Shown one piece after another: positions 21,620 through 32,215 of a stretch of DNA of 64,000 nt. Source of the DNA: Anastrepha obliqua (lineage: Eukaryota > Arthropoda > Insecta > Diptera > Tephritidae); contig NC_072893.1 of NCBI RefSeq assembly GCF_027943255.1, positions 9,734,001 through 9,798,000 on the forward strand, in the 5' to 3' direction. Both the position numbers and the translations under genes were made by a program. The notes under the pieces were generated by a model, which was given only the letters and a program-made list of their open reading frames with translations, made no database searches and had not been told where the DNA came from. Within the stretch, counting starts at the first letter, position 1. Each line of letters begins with the position of its first letter.

Positions 21620-23420
21620 AGTTGTCCCGTAAAAAAAGGCATTTTAAGCCTCCTCATCCCCAAAATAAACGAAAAAATACTCTTGAGCAGTAATGGATTA
21701 AGCCCAGTGTGGCAGTCAACTAACTCTGAAATGGCTCGAAACACTTTAACGAACATTAAAAAAAATGCCAAATTTATGATTTGGTTAGGAAAGTTGACTA
21801 AATATTTTTTTTTTGTTTTTGTTGGCGGGACACCTTTTGTATAAATACCTAAAAGCTTGTAAGTAGTTAAAACTCACGAACAACAGCCTTTCAAACTATT
21901 CGCTAATATTTAAGGAGCAGAATGGCGTATGCAAGAAAATACAAACAAAAAGAAATTTCAATTTTAACTCACGAATTCTCTAACTGCACCGCGCTGTAAA
22001 ACCAAATTTAAATCTGCAACTTCTTTACAACAACAACAACCGATGTAGCATGCTACACGCTTTTTGGTATAGACTTTCTAGAAAACAGGAATAAAAATAA
22101 GCACAGTCAAAACTCCATGAATTTGGTGGGTAAATAGACGAACTACCACAACAACAAGCAACCGTTTAGCAAACGTGAAAGGAATCTTTTAATAAAAATC
22201 TCTTTACGCTTTTACGCATGAACACATACACACACACACTAACCTCACCAATTGGAGTTGCTTTTATTGTTGATCTTTTGTTTTTCCTTTTTTGTAACCC
22301 TTTGCTTTCTGCTTTCAATTTCTTCCGCATGGCTGTCAGAGTTTAAAAACTTTGCCGTGGACTTAGTCGGCATGACATAGAACTGATGTGAGGGCACCAC
22401 TCAGATATCAGCAAAGCAAACTGTTGCGCTCAAACTTGAAAAGGCGCAGCGAAGTTTTAAGTACATATGATGCGGAGCTAATGTCACAAAGGAGCGCAAT
22501 AGAAACGAGCAAACGTGCATGTGTTCACACATATATACATATACATACATACATACATACGTACAAACAATGCGTTCTGTAACCACGGCCAGGCGTGTAT
22601 TGAAAACTGCCTGTGCGCGTCGGCAATGGGAATATTAACTTTTGGTGCCACTTTTCTTACAACGGATCGGCGTTGTAGCCCAGCTGATGAAACTCTGGCG
22701 GCAATAAATGTTGTCAACTTACTAGTTTTCGTAAAATAAAATAAAAATTGAGGAATGTGTGAATCCTAAGTTGAAATGAGTTTTAATTTCCAAAGGTAAG
22801 CAGTTTTTTTCTGTTAAAGGAAGTTTGAGAACTGAGGCAGGAGTCACTTGTCAATAGTAAGGACTTTTACTAACTGTTTATTTGTGCAATTTAATCTATA
22901 AATACACGAGTTAGTCGTATAGACTAATAACACATTTTAAGAAATTTAATCCAAGATAGAAAACTACAAATTCAAACTCGTTTTTGATAACTGAAAAATT
23001 TGTAACTTTAAGGCTTTGAATGCTATTAACGTCTTTTGTGTGAACATTTAATGCAAACGCCGTTTTTACGGAGCCAATAAGAAATAATAATAAAAGCCAC
23101 ATAGATAGATAGGAAGATTCATTTATTTTTCACAAAAGATCTTTGAATATTATTTATAATATATTTTACTTTATTTAAAAGAACATACGGCAATGACTTT
23201 AAAAGTCGTCTGCGCAAAAATTAGGTAGATATTTATTCACAAAACTATTAATCTATAATAAATTGTATTTTATATAAAGCACCAGTGATGAACTTGATAA
23301 ATTTGGTCCATTGAAAGCATTTACACCTTTTATTTATTCATTTAATAGTCTAAAAATGCAGTATTTCTTATAGACTATAAAACCCGATTAATGCTAAGTT
23401 ACTCAATCAAAAATAACTAC
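21620..23420. other. non-coding, no assigned feature
   Basis: AT-rich sequence with ACAACAACAAC runs near 22028 and 22145 and a CATA microsatellite at 22532. Short open frames resemble nothing I recognise. Confidence 0.35.
22532..22565. repeat. ATAC/CATA microsatellite
   Basis: Run of ATACATATACATACATACAT-type tetranucleotides, a short simple repeat. Confidence 0.8.
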
Positions 23421-23429
23421 AAGGTGAAG

Positions 23430-24660
23430 TCCAAAATAAACAAGACTGGCGTCATAAAAATGATTTTGATGGCGCTATCTATGGCGGGTATTATTGCGTT
23501 GGAAGTTACATCCCTAGCTGACTTCCAGCGAAAGCGTAGTGACGGTTCAGCGAAAGCGAATTTATTGCGTCTAAAGTGTCAGTAGATTTGTGTCATCGGT
23601 ACAAAAATTAGTTTCAAACATAGAGCTAATATCAAATTTTTGTTTTAAAATCGTTAAAACGTTTACCGAAACATTTGAATTGCTGAAAAAAGTTTATGGC
23701 GTGATTGTCTATCTCGTGCCGGAGCTCATGAGTGGCTTACACGTTTCAGAGATGGTTGTGAGGACATAAATGACAATGAACTTATGGGCCGCCCAAAATC
23801 AGTAATCACCAAAAACTCCATCGAATTTTATCGTCAATTTATCAAAAATGAAGATAAATCATTGTTGAAATTCATGAAATTGGAGCTGAGTATCTCCAAA
23901 GCATCGATTTATTGCATTTTAACTGATCCTTTGGGCTAACGAAAGGTCTGTGCACGTTTCACTCCGCGCAAGTTAACCGAGCACCAAAAATTGCTCAGAA
24001 TTCAACATTCGAAAGACCTCGTTAAAGAGGTGAGAAGAGACGAGAACTTCCTTTACAACATTGTAACTGGTAATGAAACGTGGTGTTTCCAACACGAACC
24101 TGACGCTAAGCGTCAAAGTACCGAATGGATGGCTCCAGACGAGCCACCAACCAAAAAATCGCGTTTGGAGAAATGACAAATCAAGTCGATGCTCATTTGT
24201 TTTACGATTCCAAGGGAATTGTCCACAATGAGTTCGTGCCAACGGTCCAAACCGCCAATGCAATTTTCTATCTTGGCGTTGTGAAGCGTTTGTTGCATGG
24301 CTTTCGTCGAATTCGCTCTGAATACCGCGAAGGAAGAAGCTGACGCTCAATGCATAATAATGCACCAACTCATCGATCTACTCTTGTGACTGATTTTTTG
24401 ACTAGAAATCGCAATTTTACCAACAATTATTCACCGTATTCGCCTGATATGGCTCCCTGTGAGTTCTACCTATTCGGAAAATTGCATTCGGCCATGAAAG
24501 GAAAACGTTTTGCGTCCGTAGAGGTCACCCAAAAGGCTTGTAACGGTCGATGGCCTGAACTCTCTTTCGAAATGCTTTTAGGCCAGAGGGGATTATTTTG
24601 AATAAATAAACTCGAAGTTGTCCGAACAAAGCTCCTGTCGTTTCTATTTTAGCTCAATCT
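23430..24660 (+). mobile_element. decayed mariner element, near full length
   Basis: A transposase pseudogene occupies 23630-24603, flanked by about 200 bp of leader and 50 bp of trailer. Weak inverted ends are visible: GTCCAAAATAAACAAGAC near 23432 against the reverse of GTCGTTTCTATTTTAGC near 24635. Boundaries are approximate. Confidence 0.65.
23630..24603 (+). pseudogene. mariner transposase with all three catalytic Asp lost
   Basis: Domain order is normal: paired helix-turn-helix (FETFELLKKVYG-like start, REWLTRFRDG-type block near 23720, GRPKSVITKNS), then IVTGNETWCFQHEP, DSKGIVHNEFVPTVQT, MHNNAPTHRSTLV and YSPDMAPCEFYLFGKLHSAMKGKRFASVE. The catalytic positions that are Asp in active mariners (VTGDE, HDN, PCD) read Asn, Asn and Glu here. 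There are also frameshifts near 24170 and 24340 and several stops, so it is dead. The last block (FEMLLGQRGLF) is a frameshifted C-terminus. Confidence 0.85.
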
Positions 24661-24785
24661 TGTTCTTATTGGCACTTTTCAATACTGGATTAATGGTTGT
24701 TGCTTTCCAGGCATCTACGAAGTCATCCCAATCAAAAGATTTGTTAAACATTAATACAAGCAGGCGATAGATAGATTATAACATT
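24660..24785 (-). pseudogene. possible non-LTR RT fragment
   Basis: Minus-strand reading gives YRLLVLMFNKSFDWDDFVDA followed by WKATTINPVLK, which resembles the RT block where new elements read LFNKSL then W at PLFK. About 40 residues, no stops. Too short for clade assignment. Confidence 0.4.
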
Positions 24786-24924
24786 TATTTATTACTAAGG
24801 ACATTTTTTCCAACGAAAGTACAGCGTTATTGTTTTAATATTGGGCATCGTCCAAAATAATGTAGGATTGCTACCTTCATTTAAGTTACATAAAGAGTAA
24901 TTCTTATTGTAAGGGCCATCAAGC

Positions 24925-25208
24925 ATAAGGGATTAGAGGAAATCATAATTTTCAAAGAATTATATTTTTTTTTGCATTTTCTTAAAGTATAATATCTTAA
25001 AAATATTGTGTGAAAATTTTAAGTGAATCCGACAAATACTTTTCCAGTTATTCAACATTAACAAAGGGCGCTCAGGCGCCCCGGAGCGATAGCAAAACTT
25101 TAAATGCGGTTTTCTCAAAACTATGTTTTTTGAATTGGTATTCACTGTATCTTAAAAACCGCTTGGTAAATTTTAATAAAATGTTGATTCCCTTTAAGAA
25201 ACATAAAT
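24925..25208 (+). mobile_element. left part of split TTAA family 2 element
   Basis: ATAAGGGATTAGAGGAAATC, then TTTTCTTAAAGTATAATATC, GACAAATACTTTTCCAGTTA and GGGCGCTCAGGCGCCCCGGA and AAACCGCTTGG match positions 50543-50815 in order. Homology stops near 25208, exactly before the part of the family that is found at 26846-27254. Confidence 0.75.
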
Positions 25209-25215
25209 AAAAAAT

Positions 25216-25492
25216 AGTTTAAAAAAACTAAAAAACAAGCTTTTATTGCCAATCGAACTAAAAAGTATAAAATAAATTTTAATGACAAAGAGACCTATAA
25301 TAAAGTAATAGCAAACCGAACGATCAGTCATAGTCAACTACCTCAGAACAGAATTATAACAAAAATTAAGATACAAATAGAGTAATTCAAATTAGAGTTA
25401 AAAACGTGATGCATTTTGTTTCACTGTCATAACCCCCTGTACATAGGTAGTTGCCAATAGTATGATTGTAATATTTACTATATCAAGCATCC
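25216..25492. other. unassigned insert segment
   Basis: AT-rich sequence (with AACAAGCTTTTATTGCC and CAGAACAGAATTATAAC) that separates the TTAA element's left part from the mariner body. It is not part of either family as judged from their other copies, so it may be a further insertion, or the remnant of one. No ORF. Confidence 0.35.
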
Positions 25493-26660
25493 CAACTTTC
25501 ATGTGAATGTCATTATCAGTACTATATCTACGCTTGTGTTTACCAAACGACCAAGAGTGCATTTTTCGATTTTTACAATGTCTGATTTGATTGAGCAGAG
25601 AAGTGCTATCAAATTTTGTTTGCGGAATGAAATTTCGGCTGCCGAAACGTTTAGCATGTTGCAGAAGGCATTTGATTCGACCCTGTCGCAGAAAAATGTT
25701 TATAAGTGGTACAAAGACCTCAAAGAGGGTCGAGAACGTGTTGATGACTTGGAGCGCTCCGGACGACCATCGACGTCAACAGATGACCAACACGTCAATA
25801 AAGTGAAGGAGTTAGTACTCAAAAATCGTCGGTTGACTGTTAAAGACCTTACTCATATGATCGGAATATCAGAAGGATCTGTGAAAACCATTTTGAAATA
25901 CCATTTAGGCCTACGAAAAATCAAATCTCGTTTGGTACCGAAAACTCTCAATTTCTTGGAAAAAGTCGTCGCGTTGATGTATGTGAAACAATGCTTTCAG
26001 ACTATCAGGACAAACTCAAATGCATCATTACGGGAGATGAGACTTAGATTTATGCTTACGACCCTGAAACAACGGACCAATCATGCGAATATCGTGCTAA
26101 AGGCGTTCAAAAATCAAGGTCATGATGACAGTTCTTTTCGAATTCCGAGGTGTGGTGCACTATGAATTCCTTTCACCTGTTCAAACTGTTAATAAGGAAT
26201 ACTATTTGAGCGTTATGCGTCGTTTACGTGAAGCAATTCGTCTAAAGAGACCAGAATTATGGGCCAACAACTCTTGGTTTTTGCATCACGATAATGCACC
26301 GTCTCACACTGCACTCGTTCTTCGTGACCATTTCGCCAAAAATTCCACGCATATCGTTCCGCAACCACCGTATTCGCCTGATTTGGCTCCGTGTGACTTC
26401 TGGCTATTCCCAAAAACTCAAGAGACCACTCCGGGGAAGGCGTTTCGAGTCGATTGAGGAGATAAAAGCTGAATCGAAGAAGGTGCTGATGGTTATACCG
26501 GAAATGGACTATTTGGCATGTTTCGGAGATTGGAAAAATCGTTCACATAAGTGTATTTCATCGAGAGGGGATTATTTTGAAGAGGATGAAATTGATTTAC
26601 AAGAATAAATAAAGATTTTTCATTTTACAACCAAATTCACCTTACTTTTTGCTCACAGGT
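25493..26660 (+). mobile_element. mariner element lacking its 5' inverted repeat
   Basis: The sequence matches the copy at 59118-60033 (reverse strand) from CAACTTTCATGTGAATGTCA onward. The right end, AAATTCACCTTACTTTTTGCTCACAG, is the family inverted repeat, but upstream of 25493 homology stops, so the left end has been lost or replaced. Confidence 0.75.
25579..26608 (+). pseudogene. DD34D mariner transposase pseudogene
   Basis: Starting at MSDLIEQRSAIKFCLRNEIS the protein runs through the helix-turn-helix region (RSGRPSTSTDDQHVNKVKE, DLTHMIGISEGSVKTI, LVPKTLNF). Frameshifts follow near 25960, 26105 and 26430. The catalytic blocks are present: ITGDET followed by a stop where Trp is expected, FRGVVHYEFLSPVQTVN, HHDNAPSHTALVLRDHF and PYSPDLAPCDFWLF. 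The end reads RGDYFEEDEIDLQE and stops at 26606. All three Asp survive, but frame damage prevents a product. A shorter sister copy is at 59204. Confidence 0.85.
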
Positions 26661-26669
26661 AAAAAAAGA

Positions 26670-26840
26670 AAATATTAATCCTGGCAATCCTAATAAGTAT
26701 AATGGAAAACTTTTATCAAATTATTGCATTGTCATCGGTCCTTGATAGGTGTGCAAAATTCCAAGTCGATCAGATTTTTAGAAGCCAGTGAAAATTAAGC
26801 TCAAAGATTCCGTTACATACATACATACATACAACCCGAG
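26670..26840. repeat. unclassified repeat ending in ATAC microsatellite
   Basis: Contains GGTCCTTGATAGGTGTGCAA, AGTCGATCAGATTTTTAGAA and a run of TACATACATACATACATACA at 26813-26834. I remember similar text in other fly genomes, but I cannot name the family. It sits between the mariner right end and the resumed TTAA element. Confidence 0.4.
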
Positions 26841-26845
26841 CTAAT

Positions 26846-27254
26846 AAAAGTGTATAAAAAGTTGTGTCTGATCGAAGGGTTTATCTTTCAAAAATTTTGG
26901 TTTTTTTTAAACAATTTTCTGAGGCCGCCATATCGTTAATTTCGAAAAAAAGCGACGATCAGACACAAGATTATCTATTAATAAAACTAATTTCTCTTTT
27001 CAAAATGATTTCAGATGAATCTCCAAGGACTTGTGATGATCACCGCAAGGGACTTCTGTAGAAACGGGCTCTACACAAACAGCGATAACTTTTACAATTA
27101 ATAATTTTTTTTGCGAAATTTTTCTAAAGTCAAGTCCAAATATGATGCATTAATGCTGTATTTTTATTTTTGTAAAATAGGGCAACTGACTAGTAAAAAA
27201 AAATTATTGAAAATCATGATTTCTTCGGGCCTCTGATTACACCTAACCCCATAA
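26846..27254 (+). mobile_element. right part of split TTAA family 2 element
   Basis: GTCTGATCGAAGGG, CGATCAGACACAAGATTATC, GATGAATCTCCAAGGACTTG, TGATGATCACCGCAAGGGAC and the end CCTCTGATTACACCTAACCC then ATAA match 50820-51250 in order. With 24925-25208 it makes one complete element; both outer ends carry ATAA instead of TTAA. Confidence 0.75.
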
Positions 27255-27409
27255 TCTAATATCTTCTGGCTTTAAAAACCCATATTAATTTATTTTAAAT
27301 ATTTCTATATCATCAAATTTTACACTTTTCTATGTCATCCTTAAAATAACTTTGACCTTACACTATGGAGTAGTTCTTTATATATTCTGTCCGCATATTT
27401 TAATAGTTT

Positions 27410-27870
27410 ATTTCACATTTTTTGGCTGTTGGTAATGGTAATACCGCAGGCAACCGCATAGAAGGGATCGACTGTGTCTTCCTTTTCTACATCGTAACAG
27501 CTTTTACAATAGTCATGGGATGGTGCTCCTAATCTACTGGCCTGTCTGCCTATTAGACAGTGCAAAGATAGGGCACATACTACGATTCTTAGATGGCTCC
27601 CAATTAATTTAAGTAGACTCTTAGTGCAACCCATGTTCGATTCGGGCCACGTTTGTCTACTGATAGCGCAGGTGTTTAACGATTTCCAGCTGGATTGCGC
27701 AACAGTAATGGTGCCTCTGTCCATTGAAAGTTGATATGTTGCCAAGGCCTGTCGAGGTATGTTAACTTTGGCCTAAAATTTTTGGAGCTTGGAGCCCAAT
27801 CTAGCTAAATAATCTGCCCTACATACAGTTACCTTTAAAGTTACTATGTCCGGGCACCCAGGGTAGATTA
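27410..27870 (-). pseudogene. I/Jockey-like non-LTR RNase H and C-terminus
   Basis: Minus-strand reading starts with IYPGCPDIVTLKVTVCRADY and LARLGSKL (end of RNase H), then LATYQLSMDRG and SRQTWPESNMGCTKSLLKL, LIGRQASRLGAPSHDYCKSC and YDVEKEDTVDPFYAV. This is the post-RNase H zinc region of an I-like element; the last Cys/His of the motif have mutated or are missing. A 110-codon part is open (27413-27745). Confidence 0.65.
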
Positions 27871-27879
27871 ATGCAAAAA

Positions 27880-28100
27880 TACTGTGCAAGAACAACGCGT
27901 TCAACTTATTGTGAAAATAGGCGATTTTCAGAAACAATACGCAAAATTTCTTTGACGTTTTTGGTCAAAATAATCATTCTATAATTCAAAGGTTGGTCAG
28001 CAAATTTTTTTCTGTGAATTATAAAAATTGACTGGCTGACTAAACACAGAACGTTCTGTTGCGAATATTCCTGCTTAAGATAACTAAGACAGACTGGCTA
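27880..28100. other. non-coding spacer
   Basis: No gene or element end recognised; it ends at the TA target of the following mariner. Confidence 0.35.
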
Positions 28101-29369
28101 GTCGAAAAAGTCTTTTCGTATTTTGTCAATAGATGTCGTTGGAGTCATCTATCTCCAGTGCTACCAATCACATTGTGTCATATCATATGGTGTTAGAAAA
28201 GTGACATTTTAAGCTTCATTTAACCAAAAAAAAATTAAATTCGGAGAAGTTGAAAAAAAGTTATAGCTGTTCAAAAATGAGTGAAAATAATGAAGAAATT
28301 CGCTATATTTTGAAATTTTTGTATAAAAAAGGGAAGAATGCCACGAAAGCCACCAATGAAATTTGTGAAGTTTACGGAGACGATGCTGTATCAGTTCGTG
28401 TAGCACAACAATGGTTCGCTCGCTTCCGTTCTGGAAATTTCGATGTAAAAGATGCACCTCGCACCGGTCGACCTATCGTTGAAAAAGTCGATGAAATTAT
28501 GGAAAAGATTGACCAGGACCGTCACATAAGCTGCCATGACATCGCCAAGGCACTAAACATTCATCATCAAGCGATTTTGAACCATTTAAAAAAGGCTGGT
28601 TACAAAAAGAAGCTCGATGTTTGGGTACCACATGAATTGTTTGTGAAAAATTTAATGGACCCAATTAACATCTGCGATTCTTTGCCGGAACGAAATGAAA
28701 TCGAACCATTTCTGAAGCGAATGGTAACAGGAGACGAAAAGTGGATCAAATACGACAATAATGTGCGAAAAAGATCATGGTGCAAGGTTGGTGAAGCTCA
28801 ACAAATGGTCGGAAAGCCAGAATTGACGCCTCGAAAGGTTATGCTGTGTGTTTGATGGGATTGGGAAAGGAATCATCCACTATGAGCTGCTCCAGACTGC
28901 TCGAACGATTGATTCTACACTTTATTGTCAACAACTGATGAGATTGAAGCAAGCAATCGAAAAACAACGGCCAGAACTGATCAGAAAGGGCGTCGTCTTC
29001 CAACAGGACAACGCTAGGCCACACACATCTTTGATGACTCGGCAAAAACTGGGAGAGCTTGGCTGGGAAGTTTTGATGCATCCACCATATAGCCCTGACC
29101 TTGCACCATCGGACCACTATTTGTTTCGGTCAATGTAGAACTCCCTTAATGGAGTAAAGTTGGCTTCAAGAGAAGCCTGTGAAAATAACTTGTAGCAGTT
29201 TTTCGCCGAGAAACCACAAAAGTTTTACACTGATGGAATAATGTCTCTAGAAGAAAATTGGCAAAAGGTGGTCGACCAAAATGGTACATATTTGGTTTAA
29301 TAAAGTTCATTATAATTATAAAAAAAATGAGTTGAAGTTTGATTAGAAATACGAAAAGACTTTTTCGAC
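28101..29369 (+). mobile_element. mariner element with perfect 23-bp inverted ends
   Basis: TA at 28099-28100 and 29370-29371 bound 1269 bp, the normal length of an autonomous mariner. Both ends begin GTCGAAAAAGTCTTTTCGTA and agree over 23 bp without mismatch. The well kept ends suggest relatively recent insertion, although the gene inside carries breaks. Confidence 0.95.
28277..29300 (+). pseudogene. cecropia-like DD34D mariner transposase, lightly broken
   Basis: The Met at 28277 is preferred over 28250 because MSENNEEIRYILKFLYKKGK is the usual start. The first frame is open to 28855: helix-turn-helix, GRPIVEKVDEIMEKIDQDRH, DVWVPHEL and MVTGDEKWIKYDNN. A frameshift near 28848 leads to GIIHYELLQTARTIDSTLYC, VVFQQDNARPHTSLM, and PPYSPDLAPSDHYLFRSM; a stop at 29136 is followed by the C-terminal text FYTDGIMSLEENWQKVV. 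All three catalytic Asp are present and 34 residues separate the second and third. Two or three small lesions are enough to disable it. Confidence 0.9.
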
Positions 29370-29371
29370 TA

Positions 29372-30517
29372 CATATTATCAGGGTCTCAATATTTGCTAG
29401 CACATCAAATGAGTTGGACGATTTTCAAGATATTCTGCTTTGAGTGAAAGGTGAGTCCGAAAAATCTTGTTCTACTTGCTTTTCGTACTAATGAGGAAGT
29501 TTATAAAGCTTTTGCACTTTTCTTCAAAATCACTGTGAAAACTTAGAAACTAACTATTCTTATCCTCTTTGGCATACATTTCAAATCGTGCTCGTCTAGC
29601 AAAATGTTCTGCCCAAAGTTCCGATCAAGAAATGTATAACACCAAAACTCAGCCATCATCCCAAATAATCAAAAAAAAATGTATATATATTAAATGTTGT
29701 TGATGTCTTTATGCACAGCAACGAAACAAATTTTAACACAATTGAATTGCTAAAAAGTTTCAAAAGCTGAAGAACTGAGGTTATGCAACCACATTTACCG
29801 CACTTCAAGCATTTCCGCTCAATTAGACTATCAGTGGAACTAAACAAAAAAGTTAAGCAATATAGCAAAACTGTTTGTATTTGTTGTGAGCAAAGAAAGT
29901 TTCAGGCCACCAGCGAATGCATACAAAGTGTGGAAGGTCGAGAAGTGAAGAAATATGCGCACAATTGTACATATACACAAAAAAAAGGAACCAGCTTCTA
30001 GCCCTGATACACATGCATACATACACACTCGTTTACATGCAACATTCTGACCAACGCTGCGAGCGTTTTTACGTACTAGAATAATATAAACACTGTCATA
30101 TGAGCAAATTTAAATGCGAAACATTTTTTATAGCATTTGCATTTTGCAACAGTTTCCTGTAAGAACTGCAATTTCCGCTTCCGCTGGTTCGCCTCTGTTT
30201 TTGCCTCAACTTCGTTCTCGCTCAACTATTTTTCTTATTTTTGTTTTCGTTTTTTAGCTCATCTATTTGCGTTATTTGCGCATGTTTTGTCTTTCATATG
30301 CATTTCACAACAATGTATTCACACTCTCGCACCTACACACACATTTAGGTATGCACATGCACGCACACACACATGCATATGTAGGTAACGCATGCAGTCT
30401 CATGCCGGGCATCAGATATTCGCCTTCTCGATATTTTTCCTCTGAATATGTCAATTTCGATCAGCATTCCGAGCGAGTTGAGACACCTGCGAAATATTTT
30501 GTATATGTACGTGCATA
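29372..30517. other. non-coding, CA-rich microsatellite near the right
   Basis: AT-rich sequence without recognised genes; alternating CA/CATG-rich text at about 30332-30385 is a degenerate dinucleotide microsatellite. Confidence 0.4.
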
Positions 30518-30702
30518 ACGGGTGTTTTTTTAGAGACATTGAACTTTGGTTTTTAATCAGATAGTAAAAAGAAATTTTTTTTTGCCAATATTTGGGCTTT
30601 ATTAGCTTACTGATTTTATTTTATGAAATCTAGTAAATAGAAAGAAATTTGGGAATCCGTTCGATCAAATTTTATAATAATTTTTTCAGCATAGCAGCTT
30701 TA
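30518..30702 (-). mobile_element. 3' end of an older transposase element, left of nested mariner
   Basis: The end ACGGGTGTTTTTTTAGAGAC followed by ATTGAACTTTGG looks like the terminal repeat of a Tc1/mariner-superfamily element. Together with the coding scrap at 31988-32135 it would form one element that the mariner at 30703-31985 split. The join is inference from position and strand. Confidence 0.45.
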
Positions 30703-31985
30703 CGAGATGTGTTACAAAAATATCGCGAATTTTGTGTTTTTTCAAAAATTATTTATTTATTCATTAATATCTATTTTGTCCCCTTCAAAGTAATACCCAT
30801 GAGATATTATGCACTTGTGCCAACGTTTTTTCCAATCTTCGAAGCTCTTCAAAAAATCAGCAGCTCCTCCTTCAATGCCGTCTTCATCTTGTCAATCGTA
30901 GCGTAGCGTCGTCCTCTCATGGGCCTCTTCAGTTCCGGAAACAAGAAAAAGTCACAGGGGGCCAGATCTGGGGAATACTCGCACGGTGGCTGTGGCATCA
31001 TTAGTGTGTTGTTTTTAGCCAAAAAGTCGCGCACAAGCAACGATGTGTGAGCAGGGGCGTTATCGTGATGCAAGAGCCAGTTTTTGTTCTTCCACAAATC
31101 CGGGCATGTCTGGCGGATTGCTTCGCGCAAATTGCGCATAACTTGCAGGTGATATTCATTATTGACCGTTTCACCCTGTGGCAAGAACAAATGATACACA
31201 ACGCCCCTGTAATCGCAAAAAACAGTAAGAAAAACTTTTACATTCGACCGAACTTGGCGCGCTTTTTTCGGTCTTGGTTCGTGCGTCAACTTCCATTGAG
31301 AGGATTGAGCTTTGGTTTCTACATCGTAACCATAAACCCACGATTCGTCACCAGTTGTGATCCTCTGGAGCAAATTTGGGTCGACGCGGACAGAGTCCAA
31401 CTCTCATTAACAATGTTCATCGGATGTTGCTTTTGGTCGAAATTTGTGGCAACCCATTTCATGCCAAAATCATTGAAAAAAAAAATCGAATGGCACGAGC
31501 CGCCAATATATTCTAGGTTCTCAGCAATTTCTCTAAAGGTGATTCGACGATTGACCAATACCATTTTCTTCACTTCATCAATTTTTTCGTGTGTTGTTGA
31601 AGTGCTCGGGCGTCCGGCACGCTTTTGGCGTTCACATCTTCTCGACCTTCTGAGAACATTTTGTACCACCGATAAACGTTGCCTTGGTCCAAAGTAGCTT
31701 TTCAACATGACAGAGTCAAAATTCGGAATGCATCCGCGCACTTAATTACGTTTTTTACACAAAATTTGGTACAGGTTCTTTGATCCATCTTTTTGAATAG
31801 GTAAAAATCGAAGACGAGCCAAAACACGCGCAAGCAAAGCAGCTCTCAACAATTAACTAAACATTCAAAGTGGTCGAACTTGAATGAGAGACATGAGTAC
31901 CAACATATCACCACCAAAAATCGAAATTCGAATATACGCAACCTGCGAAAATTCAAAATTCGCGATACGTTTTGAACACACCTCG
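30703..31985 (-). mobile_element. mariner element with TA target duplication
   Basis: TA at 30701-30702 and 31986-31987 flank 1283 bp. Left end CGAGATGTGTTACAAAAATA continuing TCGCGAATTTTG and right end (inverted) CGAGGTGTGTTCAAAACGTA continuing TCGCGAATTTTG form about 32-bp inverted repeats with few mismatches. Full-length size. Confidence 0.9.
30770..31800 (-). pseudogene. DD34D mariner transposase pseudogene
   Basis: Minus-strand reading: a damaged N-terminus (TCTKFCVKNVIK, GNVYRWYKMFSEGREDV), then GRPSTSTTHEKIDEVKKMVL and NRRITFREIAENLE, then a frameshift into LLQRITTGDESWVYGYDVET, FCDYRGVVYHLFLPQGETVN, WLLHHDNAPAHTSLLVRDF and EYSPDLAPCDFFLFPELKRP. An in-frame 6-nt insertion (Cys-Glu) before YSPD widens the second-to-third Asp spacing from 34 to 36. 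The C-terminus is frameshifted after LKEELLIF. Catalytic Asp are all present; frame breaks make it inactive. Confidence 0.9.
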
Positions 31986-31987
31986 TA

Positions 31988-32135
31988 TTTCGCTAATAGT
32001 GTACGTAACAACGTCAATTCGTCAATCATAGCTGGTTTGTCAGCATAGGCCAATGGCTTCACACATTTCATAAAAATTAGTCCAAGAGAGTCAAATAACT
32101 TCACCAAGAAGATAAACCCGGATTCAGTCACTTAG
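31988..32135 (-). pseudogene. transposase C-terminal scrap
   Basis: Minus-strand reading gives VKPLAYADKPAMIDELTLLR and TLLAKY, similar to the block K-VYADKP-TIDEL-RTNI near the C-terminus of a Tc1/mariner-superfamily transposase group common in insects. It ends at the TA of the nested mariner. About 45 residues only. Confidence 0.4.
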
Positions 32136-32202
32136 CGTTCACTCAAATCAATCTATCAAATTGAACACTGATTCATCGGAGAAACAGTAAATTTTATGGA
32201 GG

Positions 32203-32215
32203 AAGTTGATCGCTG
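32203..32215 (+). repeat. left target-site duplication of RTE
   Basis: AAGTTGATCGCTG, identical to 35488-35500 beyond the other end of the element. The first AAG could instead belong to the AAG tail at the right end, so the minimal duplication is 10-11 bp. Confidence 0.9.

Noticed and set aside
22515..22740. Small open frame over the CATA microsatellite
   Set aside because: Composition is driven by the simple repeat and the frame has no recognisable motif.
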